A stretch of DNA of 18,164 bases from Coprococcus sp. (GCA_016297325.1 JAEDGW010000051.1:1-18164), one strand, 5' to 3'. Shown: positions 1 through 9,800, counted from the first letter of the stretch. Notes: generated by a model from the sequence alone, not told the origin. Made by a program: numbers and translations.

Positions 1-1127
1 TCGATCTTGAAACCGAACATGTTGTAGAAGTCCTCCCAGTATCCATCGATGTCTGCGATATCCTTTACGTTGTCATTGTTTACTGTATCCCAGTGCTCTG
101 CAACAACTGCCTGAACATCATCTCTCATCTCCCAGTCGTCCATACGGATAAATCCATTGTCATCAACCTGGGTGTCATCCAATATCTTGTCCATGAACAG
201 TCTCTGCATCTGCTCTATACAGCCCTCATGAAGTCCCTTCTCCTTCATAACTTTGTAGAGAAGTGTGATATACAGAGGAACGATAGGAATAGCCGCACTT
301 GACTGAGTTACCAGAGCCTTGTTGATGGCGATCTTTGCCTTTATGTTAGGGAACTTCTCATTTATAACATCTGCTGACTTGTACAGATCTTTCTTTGCCT
401 GTCCGATAGATCCCTCTGCGTAGATCGGAAATGTGATCTTTGGTCCTATGTATGAATATGCAACTGTGATCACGTTGTCTGCCAGAACTCCTGCATCAGA
501 GAGCGCCTGCATCCAGTCGATCCAGTCCTCACCACCCATGACCTTGATAGTTGCATTGATCTCGTCCTCATTTGCCGCTGTGATATGTGCATCTGTGATA
601 GTGTTGTCCTTGAGTACAAGTGTCTTGTTTGTATACTCCTCGCCAACTGTCTTGAGAACTGATGTATACTTTGTTCCATCTGGAGTAGTTCTTCTAGGTG
701 CTGCAAGACTGTATACGATCATGTCGATCTTGCCCATGTCTGCCTTGATCGTCTCGATCACCTGATCCTTGATCTCCACTGAGAACGCATCGCCATTTAT
801 AGACTTCGCATAGAGTCCGGCCTTGTGAGCCTCCTCCTCAAATGCTCTGTTGTTGTAGAAACCTGCTGTTGCTGTACGGCGTCCATTTGACTCCTTCTCG
901 AACATAACTCCGAGGGTATCTGCACCATAGCCAAATGCCACTGCAATACGTGAAGCAAGTCCATAACCTGTTGATGCTCCAATAACCAGAACCTTCTTAG
1001 GTGCGTTCTCGCTCTTAATTGCACCCTTTGACTTTACATACTCGATCTGGTTCTTTACATTCTGTGCGCATCCGACAGGATGAGCTGTTGTACAAATAAA
1101 ATCTTTAACTCTTGGTTCAACTACCAT
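1..1127 (-). CDS. fabV: Enoyl-ACP / trans-2-enoyl-CoA reductase FabV, 3' end cut by window edge
   Basis: NADH-dependent reductase of the FabV/TER family. It reduces the double bond of trans-2-enoyl-ACP (last step of the fatty-acid elongation cycle) or of enoyl-CoA; the sequence alone does not settle which. About 375 residues are visible of a family length near 400, so only some 20 C-terminal residues are missing. Visible marks are the nucleotide-binding stretch VIGASTGYG at residues 48-56, YSLAAPRR at 139-146, and the family active-site spacing Tyr-X8-Lys (Tyr236 to Lys245, in IYAEGSIGQAK), which separates FabV from FabI (Tyr-X6-Lys). The start is set by AAGGAG 8-9 nt upstream of the ATG. It lies 30 bp after dnaB with no terminator between, so it is probably the last or a late gene of the gdpP-rplI-dnaB transcript. 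Identity is confident; substrate is inferred. Confidence 0.93.
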   Translation of the reverse strand, partial: MVVEPRVKDFICTTAHPVGCAQNVKNQIEYVKSKGAIKSENAPKKVLVIGASTGYGLASRIAVAFGYGADTLGVMFEKESNGRRTATAGFYNNRAFEEEAHKAGLYAKSINGDAFSVEIKDQVIETIKADMGKIDMIVYSLAAPRRTTPDGTKYTSVLKTVGEEYTNKTLVLKDNTITDAHITAANEDEINATIKVMGGEDWIDWMQALSDAGVLADNVITVAYSYIGPKITFPIYAEGSIGQAKKDLYKSADVINEKFPNIKAKIAINKALVTQSSAAIPIVPLYITLLYKVMKEKGLHEGCIEQMQRLFMDKILDDTQVDDNGFIRMDDWEMRDDVQAVVAEHWDTVNNDNVKDIADIDGYWEDFYNMFGFKI

Positions 1128-1157
1128 CTTAAATTCTCCTTATAAAACATAATATAT

Positions 1158-2489
1158 TTAGTGCTCTTTGTTGGCAAACTTTGTGTATTCCTGCAGCCAT
1201 ACCAGATCCACAGATCCGGTGGCACCTTTTCTCTGTTTTGCTATGATGATCTCCGAGATACCCTTCTTGTCTGTATCCGGATTGTAATAATCATCTCTGT
1301 ATATGAACATAACCACATCGGCATCCTGCTCTATAGATCCCGACTCACGGAGATCCGCAAGCACAGGCCTGTGATCCGGTCTTCGGTCAACATCTCGGTT
1401 CAGCTGTGAAAGTGCTATGACAGGAACATCCAGCTCTCTGGCAAGCATCTTCAGCGATCTCGACATATCAGATACGAACTGCTGTCTCGACTCCACTCTT
1501 CCCGTAGTACTCATCAGCTGCAGATAGTCGATGATTATCAGGCCAAGTCCGTTCTTGTTCTTCAGTTTTCTACATTTTGATCTCAGCTCAGATATGGTCA
1601 GGGCTGATGTATCTTCTATGAACAAAGGTGATGCCGCAATGCTCTCAGAACTTGCAAGCACCTGATCCCAGTCATCCTCCGCAAGCTGACCTGTCTGTAC
1701 CTTCTGCGAATCAACCAGCGCATCCATGGCTATCATACGGGTTACGAGCTGTTCCTTGTCCATCTCCAGGTTGAATATGACAGTAGGAATCTTCTTCCTG
1801 ACCGCCACGTGATGGGCAATGTTCAGAACAAATGCTGTCTTACCCATGGCGGGTCGCGCCGCAACAAGTATGAACTCCGATCCATGAAGACCGGTAAGCA
1901 TATTGTCCAGATCTATGAATCCAGTAGGTATACCGGTTACTCTGGTGTTCTTCCTCGATGCCGCCTCTATCTGATCTATGACATTCATGACGACCTTGTC
2001 TATCGGCACGAAATCATTTGCCCCATTCCGCTCCTTGATGATGTTGAACACACCACTCTCAGCGCGTTCCAGAAGCACCTCAACTCCCTCTGAGTCAAGA
2101 TAACAGTCTTTCTCAACAGTCTCACACAACTTGATGGTCTTTCGCAGGACAGATTTGTCCGCAACGATCTGCGCATAGTGCTTCGCATTCACAGACGTCG
2201 GCACAGTATCCAGAATCTCTGCGATAACCTTGGAGCTTATGACCTCATCAGGTACATTGTTCTCCTCAAGCTTATTCTTGAGCGTGATGAGATCCACGGC
2301 CTTGCCTTCCTTGAAGAGCTCCACCATGTTCTCGAACAGTATTCCGTACTGCCTGTTGAAGAAATCGTCACTCACCAGCATATCCGCCGCATCCACTATG
2401 GCATCTCTGTCCATGAGCATGGAACCGATGACTGACTTCTCAGCATCAAGATTGTATGGAAGTTTCCTCTTTACGTATGCGTCTTCCAT
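1158..2489 (-). CDS. dnaB: Replicative DNA helicase DnaB
   Basis: Hexameric 5'-3' helicase that unwinds DNA at the replication fork and works with primase (the Firmicute DnaC/DnaB role). It has 443 residues, the usual length. Residues about 10-110 form the N-terminal primase-interacting domain (LPYNLDAEKSVIGSML), followed by a linker and a RecA-like ATPase from about 180. Walker A is ARPAMGKTAF (211-220), Walker B is IIIDYLQLM (318-326), the SQLNR sensor is at 361-365 and LRESGSIEQDAD is at 380-391. No intein is present. The start has GAGGAGG about 10 nt upstream; that site overlaps the last codons of rplI (GTT GAG GAG GCT TAA), and the gap to rplI is only 5 bp, so translation is probably coupled. 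Third gene of the gdpP-rplI-dnaB operon, an order also known in Bacillus. Confidence 0.98.
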   Translation of the reverse strand: MEDAYVKRKLPYNLDAEKSVIGSMLMDRDAIVDAADMLVSDDFFNRQYGILFENMVELFKEGKAVDLITLKNKLEENNVPDEVISSKVIAEILDTVPTSVNAKHYAQIVADKSVLRKTIKLCETVEKDCYLDSEGVEVLLERAESGVFNIIKERNGANDFVPIDKVVMNVIDQIEAASRKNTRVTGIPTGFIDLDNMLTGLHGSEFILVAARPAMGKTAFVLNIAHHVAVRKKIPTVIFNLEMDKEQLVTRMIAMDALVDSQKVQTGQLAEDDWDQVLASSESIAASPLFIEDTSALTISELRSKCRKLKNKNGLGLIIIDYLQLMSTTGRVESRQQFVSDMSRSLKMLARELDVPVIALSQLNRDVDRRPDHRPVLADLRESGSIEQDADVVMFIYRDDYYNPDTDKKGISEIIIAKQRKGATGSVDLVWLQEYTKFANKEH

Positions 2490-2494
2490 GGCAG

Positions 2495-2941
2495 TTAAGC
2501 CTCCTCAACCTTTACGCTGAGTTCTGCCTGAACCTCCGGATGAAGCTTGATCTTGACTGTAAAGCTTCCAACCGCCTTGATGGAATCCTTCATAACTATC
2601 TTCTTCTTGTCTATATCCTTACCAAGCTGGCTCTTAAGCGCATCTGAGATCTCCTTTGTGGACACAGAGCCAAATGATCTTCCGCCCTCGCCGACCTTGA
2701 TCTTCACAGTTACAGATGACTTCTCAAGCTCTGCTGCCAGCGTCTTTGCCTCTGCCAGATTCTCTGCAGCCACCTTCTCCTCATGTGCCTTCTTCAGCTT
2801 GAAGTCGTTGATATTCTTAGGGGTAGCCTCAACACCAAACTTCTTTGGAATGATGAAATTCCTTGCATATCCCTCATTAACTTCGACCATTGCGCCTTTC
2901 TTGCCAAGGCTCTTTACATCCTGTAATAATATAACCTTCAT
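2495..2941 (-). CDS. rplI: 50S ribosomal protein L9
   Basis: Large-subunit ribosomal protein that binds 23S rRNA near the L1 stalk. The N-terminal rRNA-binding domain is plain (MKVILLQDVKSLGKKG, then VNEGYARNFIIPKKFG at about 21-36). A long lysine/glutamate-rich connecting helix follows at about 45-75, then the C-terminal domain to residue 148, the normal length. The ORF is open 33 nt further upstream, but those codons lie within the end of gdpP and do not look like L9. The ATG at 2941 matches the canonical L9 N-terminus, and AAGGAG about 12 nt upstream sits inside the last codons of gdpP. The gap to the gdpP stop is 4 bp. No promoter of its own is seen. Confidence 0.97.
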   Translation of the reverse strand: MKVILLQDVKSLGKKGAMVEVNEGYARNFIIPKKFGVEATPKNINDFKLKKAHEEKVAAENLAEAKTLAAELEKSSVTVKIKVGEGGRSFGSVSTKEISDALKSQLGKDIDKKKIVMKDSIKAVGSFTVKIKLHPEVQAELSVKVEEA

Positions 2942-2945
2942 AATC

Positions 2946-5081
2946 CTATATATCTCCTTCCTTGTACATCTCATTGAGAAGCTCTACAAGCTCCTCCTTT
3001 ATATCCTCAGCCTTTGCATTCGCAAACTGAGCCGCTGCGATATTCGCATGGCCGCCACCGCCCATGCGCTCCATGATTATCTGTACATTGACATCATCTA
3101 TGGCTCTCGCACTTATCTTCACATCAGATCCCATCTGGGCTATGACAAATGACGCCCTGACGCCTGCTATGTCAAGCATCTCATTTGCAATCTTTGCGGT
3201 CAGTACCAGAGGCGACTCAGGTCCCTTCTCCGGTGTGATGATGGATATCGCAAATGAATCAAGTACCATCTCCGCATGACTGACTCCGGCAGCCTTCTGC
3301 CTGTATGTCTCAATATCTGTTCTGAACATCTTTCTGACACGCATGACATCGGCACCGCTTCTCTTGAGGAATGCGGCAGCCTCAAATGTTCTCACGCCTG
3401 TCTTGCTCAGGAAATTATCTGTATCTATCAAAATTCCTGCATACATGGCATCCGCCTCAGTCGGCCTGAGCTTGATCTTCTCGTCCATGTACTGCAGCAT
3501 CTCTGCGATCATCTCACACGCTGATGACGCAAATGGCTCTATATACGAAAGTGTAGCATTCGCAATGACGTCCCTGGTCTGTCTGTGGTGGTCAAACACA
3601 ACTATGCTCTTCGCATAGGAAAGCAATTCCTCACACTCGGTAAGTGTAGGGTTATTCACATCAGTAACCACGACAACCGTGTCATCATCCACAAGCCCAA
3701 GTGCCTGATCGTTGTTGATGATCATATCCGCCGGATAGATATTGCTCGTAGTAAAGTTGCCATATATCGGACTGATCGCCGATGAGACTTCATTCACAAC
3801 AATATGCGCTTTCTTACCCATGGCAGTTACCATCTTGTATATACCGATACCGGAGCCAAATGCATCCATATCCGGATTCTTGTGCGCCATGATGATAACC
3901 TTCTCCTTGGTCTCAAGAAGCTCCTTGAACGCAAGAGTCTTAACCCTTGCCTTGACCCTTGTGGATTTCTCAGTTCCCTGGCTCTTACCGCCAAAATAAG
4001 TGATCCTGTCAGCTGACTTGATAACGGCCTGATCACCGCCTCGACCAAGGGCAAGCTCCATGGCCGATCTCGCAGCCTCAAAGTTCTCTATAAAACTCTT
4101 GTAATCCGTACCCAGACTTATACTTAAGGTAAGCGGAAGATCATTTCCTATGTTGATCGCCTTGACCTCATCAAGCAGGGCGAATTTGTTCTCCTTGAGC
4201 TGGTCAAGATACTTCTGCGGCATAACGAACATGTACTTGTCCTTCTCAAGATTCTTGACTATCGCATCCACATTCGCCATATATTTGTTGATCTTTCTGT
4301 CAACGAGGGCAACCAGAAGAGAATGCCTTACCGCCTCGAGAGATTCAAATATCTCGTCATAATTGTCTATATATATGAGACCTGCAACCAGCTTCTGGTC
4401 ATGGTTCTCCTGAGTGAGCTGATTGACAACAGTGATATCAAACATGTAAAAAGCAAGGAAGGTATCCGTCTTGCCGTGATGTCTCGCATTGCGGGCTGAC
4501 ACGCTCTTGCTGCCATCATCTGCCTTTGCACCATCTTCGACGCCACTCTTCTCGGAAGCAGCATCGATCTCCTCCAGATCAGGCTCAACCTTATTCACCT
4601 GCACCCTGCGTATCTCATACCTGTACTGGCGGCCATTGAATGCGATCTCGCCCTCGGTTACATCCTCCTGATACGGAAGGCTCTCCTCTGTAACTTCCTC
4701 AAATACCTGAACTATGTTCAGCTTCATAAGCTTTCTCTTGCTGGTCTCCGTAATGCCGGAAAATTCATCGTTCACCCACACTACCTTTCCATCCTCGTCA
4801 AGGAGCGCATAAGGCACCGGAAACTCCTTTATCAGTTCCTTCTGCATCTTGCCATGCTCCATGGCAAACTCCACATAACGGTCTTTGGATAGGGAATTCA
4901 TCCGCAGGAAAACTATGATGGATATCGTACTGTATATGATCGTAAACACAGTGGCTATAACACCTGCGCCTATACCTGCAAAGTACATAAATACTGTCAT
5001 CAGACAGAACATTCCTATCAGATACAATGGAACCTGTCTATATCGGTTGTACAGCCCCTCTACATCTCTCATCTCGTTCAT
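2946..5081 (-). CDS. gdpP: Cyclic-di-AMP phosphodiesterase GdpP (YybT family, DHH-DHHA1)
   Basis: Membrane phosphodiesterase that hydrolyses c-di-AMP to pApA and so affects cell-wall homeostasis, potassium balance and beta-lactam tolerance in Firmicutes. In order: two membrane segments (about 18-38 and 40-59), a PAS-like domain (about 80-160), a degenerate GGDEF-like domain (about 210-360, lacking a GGDEF motif) and a DHH/DHHA1 catalytic unit (about 390-705). Catalytic motifs are MAHKNPDMDAFG (398-409), TDVN (473-476), FDHHR (496-500), LIDTDNF (551-557) and GGGGHANIAAAQF (674-686). At 711 residues it exceeds the usual 650-660; much of the excess is a charged segment at about 168-207 between PAS and GGDEF, rich in Glu, Asp, Ser, Lys and Gly. 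AAGG-type Shine-Dalgarno sites lie upstream of the chosen ATG; Met4 is a possible alternative start. First gene of the operon. Confidence 0.95.
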   Translation of the reverse strand: MNEMRDVEGLYNRYRQVPLYLIGMFCLMTVFMYFAGIGAGVIATVFTIIYSTISIIVFLRMNSLSKDRYVEFAMEHGKMQKELIKEFPVPYALLDEDGKVVWVNDEFSGITETSKRKLMKLNIVQVFEEVTEESLPYQEDVTEGEIAFNGRQYRYEIRRVQVNKVEPDLEEIDAASEKSGVEDGAKADDGSKSVSARNARHHGKTDTFLAFYMFDITVVNQLTQENHDQKLVAGLIYIDNYDEIFESLEAVRHSLLVALVDRKINKYMANVDAIVKNLEKDKYMFVMPQKYLDQLKENKFALLDEVKAINIGNDLPLTLSISLGTDYKSFIENFEAARSAMELALGRGGDQAVIKSADRITYFGGKSQGTEKSTRVKARVKTLAFKELLETKEKVIIMAHKNPDMDAFGSGIGIYKMVTAMGKKAHIVVNEVSSAISPIYGNFTTSNIYPADMIINNDQALGLVDDDTVVVVTDVNNPTLTECEELLSYAKSIVVFDHHRQTRDVIANATLSYIEPFASSACEMIAEMLQYMDEKIKLRPTEADAMYAGILIDTDNFLSKTGVRTFEAAAFLKRSGADVMRVRKMFRTDIETYRQKAAGVSHAEMVLDSFAISIITPEKGPESPLVLTAKIANEMLDIAGVRASFVIAQMGSDVKISARAIDDVNVQIIMERMGGGGHANIAAAQFANAKAEDIKEELVELLNEMYKEGDI

Positions 5082-5153
5082 ATGTCACTGCCCTTCTTAT
5101 CCTTCCATCAACAAAGTAATTGTCTCGCTCCCTTTGAGCCTATACACTTCATA

Positions 5154-5182
5154 AGTATAACATTGTGCGAATCCGATTACAA
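5154..5182 (-). promoter_or_regulatory. Predicted housekeeping promoter of the gdpP-rplI-dnaB-fabV operon
   Basis: Reading the minus strand, TTGTAA (5177-5182) is followed after exactly 17 bp by TATACT (5154-5159), with a TG one base before the -10 box (extended -10). This gives a leader of about 65 nt to the gdpP start. It lies just past the pgi terminator. Pattern match only. Confidence 0.65.
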
Positions 5183-5197
5183 GAAATATAGAATTGC

Positions 5198-5270
5198 AAA
5201 AAAATACAGGTGATACGCTTCTCAGAGCAAAAGCCTATCCCGGCTCCACCATCTGCGTATACACCTGTAT
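5198..5270 (-). terminator. Intrinsic terminator of pgi, with a long branched loop
   Basis: On the minus strand the arms ATACAGGTGTATACGC (5255-5270) and GCGTATCACCTGTAT (5204-5218) pair with one bulge, followed by seven Ts (5198-5204). The loop is about 36 nt and can itself form a small stem (AGCC/GGCT around GGGATA). It lies downstream of pgi and just before the gdpP promoter. The loop is long for a simple terminator, but the T-run and stem are strong. Confidence 0.7.
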
Positions 5271-5355
5271 CTTATTTATATTACGTGTTTATATTCTATA
5301 TCACATATTGCATACACTATGCACACATCTGCAGGTTTCCCCGGCTTTGTATTGA

Positions 5356-6711
5356 TTAGCCGTTGATCCTTGCAAGAAGCTCCTTGCCAAGCTCCTCATT
5401 TCCAGGCTTGCCGAGAAGAGCGAACATGTTCTTCTTGTAGCTCTCAACACCTGGCTGGTTGAATGGGTTTACACCGAGTGTATATCCACTTACACCACAT
5501 GCAAACTCAAATGTGTAGAACAGCTCACCGAGAGTGAACTCATCGATCTTGTCGATGTTGATCTGGATGATAGGTATTCCACCATCTGCATGTGCAAGGA
5601 TAGTTCCGTTCATAGCACTCTTGTTTGCGAAATCAACTGTCTTGCCTGCAAGATAGTTAAGTCCGTCAAGGTCTGAGTCCTCAGCCTCCATGACGATCTC
5701 ACATGTTGGATTTACAACATTGATAACTGTCTCAAAGTGATTCTGTGAACCCTGCTGGATGAACTGTCCAAGTGAGTGAAGGTCTGTTGTAAAGTCTGTA
5801 GCTGTTGGGAAGAGTCCCTTGCCATCCTTACCCTCGCTCTCGCCATAGAGCTGCTTCCACCACTCTGATACGTAGTGAAGTGCTGGCTCAAAGTTAGCAA
5901 GGATCTCTATTGACTTACCCTTGTTGTACAGTACATTTCTTACTGCTGCATACTTCATAGCGTCTGAATCGTCGAAGTCCTGTGCAAGACAATCCTTTCT
6001 TGCTGAAGCTGCACCTTCCATAAGCTTATCTATATCAGCACCGCTTACTGCTATTGGCAGAAGACCAACTGCTGTGAGAACTGAGAAACGTCCTCCTACA
6101 TCATCAGGAACTACAAATGTCTCATAGCCTTCCTCTGTTGCAAGTGTCTTAAGAGCTCCCTTTGCCTTGTCTGTTGTGGCGTAGATTCTCTTTGCTGCGC
6201 CCTCCTTGCCATACTTCTCAACAAGCTTCTTCTTGAAGATTCTTGAAGCGATACCAGGCTCTGTTGTTGTACCTGACTTTGAGATGATGTTGATAGAGAA
6301 ATCTCTGTCGCCGATCACCTGAAGCAGATGAGCCATGTATGTGCTGCTGATGTTTGATCCTGCATAGTAGATCTCAGGAGTCTTGCGGATTGACTTGTCA
6401 ACTGAATTATAAAAGCTGTGTCTTAAAGCTTCGATGGCTGCTCTTGCACCCAGGTAAGAACCACCGATACCGATTACTACGAGCACGTCTGAATCTGCCT
6501 GGATCTTGGCTGCTGCCTTCTTGATCCTTGCAAACTCTTCCTTGTCATAGTCTACTGGAAGATCGATCCATCCAAGGAAATCATTTCCCTCACCGGTCTT
6601 GTTTACAAGTGTTGCCTTTGCAGCTACAACCTGATCCTTGATCGCTGCTATATCAGCGTCTGTAGCCATGGCTTTTGCATTCTTAAAATCGAAACTTACT
6701 GTCTGTGCCAT
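5356..6711 (-). CDS. pgi: Glucose-6-phosphate isomerase
   Basis: Cytoplasmic enzyme interconverting glucose 6-phosphate and fructose 6-phosphate in glycolysis and gluconeogenesis. It has 451 residues, the length of the Bacillus-type short PGI. Family signature 1 is DVGGRFSVLTAVG (204-216) and signature 2 is GVNPFNQPGVESYKK (403-417). The sugar-phosphate loop SKSGTTTEP is at 144-152 and the catalytic-Glu region QLYGESEGKDGKG at 287-299. The reading frame is open 54 nt further upstream, but that start (6765) would lie inside the promoter at 6756-6784. The start at 6711 has GGAG at good spacing and matches the usual N-terminus. It is a monocistronic unit with its own promoter and terminator. Confidence 0.98.
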   Translation of the reverse strand: MAQTVSFDFKNAKAMATDADIAAIKDQVVAAKATLVNKTGEGNDFLGWIDLPVDYDKEEFARIKKAAAKIQADSDVLVVIGIGGSYLGARAAIEALRHSFYNSVDKSIRKTPEIYYAGSNISSTYMAHLLQVIGDRDFSINIISKSGTTTEPGIASRIFKKKLVEKYGKEGAAKRIYATTDKAKGALKTLATEEGYETFVVPDDVGGRFSVLTAVGLLPIAVSGADIDKLMEGAASARKDCLAQDFDDSDAMKYAAVRNVLYNKGKSIEILANFEPALHYVSEWWKQLYGESEGKDGKGLFPTATDFTTDLHSLGQFIQQGSQNHFETVINVVNPTCEIVMEAEDSDLDGLNYLAGKTVDFANKSAMNGTILAHADGGIPIIQINIDKIDEFTLGELFYTFEFACGVSGYTLGVNPFNQPGVESYKKNMFALLGKPGNEELGKELLARING

Positions 6712-6755
6712 TTGTTTTCTCTCCTTACTTGTATTAATTTTTTCACATTGAATCA

Positions 6756-6784
6756 ATTTTAGCAAATAGGTATTCCATAATCAA
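6756..6784 (-). promoter_or_regulatory. Predicted housekeeping promoter of pgi
   Basis: On the minus strand TTGATT (6779-6784) and TAAAAT (6756-6761) are separated by 17 bp, with TG one base upstream of the -10 box. The leader to the ATG at 6711 is about 38 nt. This position rules out translation from the more upstream ATG at 6765. Confidence 0.65.
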
Positions 6785-6794
6785 CCATAATATT

Positions 6795-6841
6795 AAAAAA
6801 TCCTCCGCAGGCCATGTGCCGCACATAGCCTTGCGGAGGAT
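6795..6841 (-). terminator. Intrinsic terminator of the giant surface-protein gene
   Basis: On the minus strand a strong GC-rich stem (ATCCTCCGCA paired with TGCGGAGGAT, continued inward through GGC/GCC and ATGTGC/GCACAT with small bulges) is followed by a T6 run (6795-6800). It begins about 40 bp after the surface-protein stop codon and lies immediately upstream of the pgi promoter. Confidence 0.88.
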
Positions 6842-6882
6842 CATCTGTTATGTTTTAAAGCTGTGATTATACAGTTATATCA

Positions 6883-9800
6883 CTATTTTACCGTTACCTT
6901 GATAGTTGCATTTACACCGTTGTCTGCCATTACATATACAGTACATGTACCCTTTGCCTTGGCTGTGATCACACCTGTTCTTGAGATAGTTGCAACCTTT
7001 GCATTGCTGGTGCGATACTTCTCTGTGCTGATCAGATGGTTAAGAGGTTTCTTCTTTGCATCTTCCAGCTTCTGTGTATATGTGATCTTGAATGTCTTGC
7101 CCTTGGCAAGTACGACTGACTTCTTGTTTACAGTGACTGATACAGCATTTGTGCATGTGGCATTCGGCATTGATACGTGTATTACGTTTGTCTTGCCGAT
7201 GTATACCTTCTTGCCGCCGACCATCTTGTACGCAACTGTGAAGTATTTGTACTCTCTCTTGTTGTTGAGGTTCTTGTCTGTGTATGTAAGTGCCTTTCCT
7301 GCGCTTGCAAGCTTGTTGTAGTTGTTCTTGCCGTTGCAGTATGACCAGTATACGTCATAACCTGCAGCACCTGCTACCTTCTGCCATGACTGTTTTACCT
7401 TACCGCTGATACCCTTGCCCTTCATCACGAAGAATGGAAGGTTCATTCTGTAAAGTTCTGATCCGCTTGGCTCAACCCAAGGTGCTTTCTTGATGACAAG
7501 TCTTCCTATCGCAAATGTGATCTTGTAGTTAGGATTTGATCCAGCCTTCTGGCTTACTGTGATCGTGTATGTTCCTGACTTCTCACCTGTAGCTCTCTTG
7601 ATTATGATTCCTGTGAGCTTGTCTGTTCCCACAAGACCTGCTGCTGTATATGTGAGCTTAGGATCAGCCTTGCCCTCGTACTTTGATGCATCATTTGCAG
7701 TTACTCTGATGGCCTTCTTGTTTACTGTGATAGCTACCTTGGCTGTTGCTGCCTTATAGTTTGTATTTGCTGCAACTGAAACTGTCACAGTAGCGGTTCC
7801 CGCACCAACTATTGTCACCTTTCCTGTGCTGTCTACCTTGATAACCTTTGTGTTGCTGCTTGTAAATGTCTTCTTGTCAGTTCTGCTGCACTTAACTGTG
7901 AGTGCGAACGGTGCTCCTCCATATGTCTTTGCTGCCACCTTGGCTACAGTGAGCGTTGTTCCCGCCTTTGTTATGTCAGCCTTGGCTGTGCTCTGGATGT
8001 CACCATCTGCGATCACATAGTTTGCTGCTGTCTTTCCAGAAATCTTTACATCTGTAATGCTGACAGTCTTGTCTGTGCCGGCATCTGCATCTGCAAATGT
8101 TCCTGTGGCTGTGATCTCAAGCTTCTCTCCGCTTACTATGCCGTCGAAGATGACGTCTGAGTAATCGAGAGCTGCTGCATCACTTCCATCATAAACCTTT
8201 GACTCAGCCTTGATACCAGATATTGCAAGCGATCTCTTGTTGATAGTGATTGTCGCATGTCCTGTCACAGTATTATATCCTCTGGCTGCAACCTTATAAT
8301 ATACTGTGTAAGGCTCATCTGATGCCTGACTGTACTTTGGACTCTCGGTCTCATCACATGCATCATCTGAAGTACCATATGTGACAACTGCATTCTCAGG
8401 AATGTCTCCTGTCAATGTTATTCCGTAGGCATTTCCATCGTATGTCTTTACAACATCAGCTGCGCTTATCTCTGAAGAAGTGCTTCTTGCTGATACAGTG
8501 AATGCCACAGGCTCTGTCACATATTCGTTGTAGTTGTCAGTTGCATTCACCTTTGCGTACATATAATATGTGCCAGGCTCTGCGGATGTGGAGTTCTCCC
8601 ACAGTGTGCCCTCTGTATTCTGGTTCTCAGTTGTGTAATAATACTCGATCACAGGATCTTCCTGTGCACCGGATACGGCCGGCACGTCTATGTCATCGCC
8701 ATATGTGTAGTCGCTCATGTTAAACTCAACTGTCTGGTCAAGTTTCTGGATCTCAAACTCTGCAAATGCTTCTACATCAGCTATCTTTACAACTGCTTTG
8801 TAAGTACCTGCATTTGTCGGAGCGGTATTACTTGAAGGATAAACCGTGTCACCTGTTCCCTCGTATGAGATCACAGCCTCCACGCCGGTCTTTTCTGTTA
8901 TCCAGTTCTTGACAACTGCATATGCATATACTGTTCCGTCGTACTTTCTACTCTCAGCAGATATAGTGCAGGCAACAGCCTCGTCTCTGCCCTGATATGC
9001 GCAGTGTACCGGGAACTCAGTCTCGCTGCAGTATGCGATTATCCTGTCATTTCGTCCTTCTCTGAGCTCATATGTCCAGTTGTGGATATGTACCATATCC
9101 AGTGACTTAGTCTCAAGTGTATAATTTGCTGTATTTGTTGTATCTCTAAGTGCAAATCTGTATGTGGATACAACCCTCTCTATTCCAGGTGTTGTGCCCC
9201 AGAATACTACAATGTAATCATCCTCATATACCAGCTCATCGTCATCAAGAAGTCCTGAGAACTGGATTCCCTTAATAGTATAATCACCTTCAACAAGCAC
9301 CTTTTCTGCTGTGATAACCTTCTTATCGATCTGTACTGTCTCAGTTCCATATGAAGGAGCGTATCCGTCTGCGTATGCAAGATAATATACAGTGTGCTCT
9401 CCTGCATTCTTGAATACAGGCATTTCGCTTGAGAACGCTTCATCTGGAGAAGCAGAATATAAAACTACCGCACCGCTTACGCCTGCTGCCGGAGTAACAG
9501 ATGCGCTGTGCTGCTGTCCATCATATACACCTTCCCAGCCTTCTGTAGTTACATCAAGCTTTGAAGCGGTCTTTACCGTCTTTGATTCAGACCAGAGTGA
9601 TGCAGGTTTTGTACTCTTTGCAGTGATCCTTGTACGGATCTGTACGGTCTGTCCCTCTGTGATTCCTGATATTACATAGTTGCCTGCTATATTCGTATTT
9701 GTAAGTGTTGTCCAGTTGTGTCCGTCAACAGAATACTGGTACTGCTGTCCGTCAACAGGATTTATCTTTATCGATGTTGGTGTCACATCTACGATCTCTA

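Noticed and set aside
433..765. Plus-strand open frame within fabV (and many similar ones across the window)
   Set aside because: It is antisense to a clear enzyme gene with conserved active-site residues and has no own ribosome-binding site or family resemblance.
2942..2974. Upstream start adding 11 residues to rplI
   Set aside because: These codons overlap the end of gdpP and the L9 N-terminus begins at MKVILLQ.
6712..6765. Upstream start adding 18 residues to pgi
   Set aside because: It would begin inside the predicted -10/-35 region, and the extra residues are not like PGI, whereas the start at 6711 has a good ribosome-binding site.
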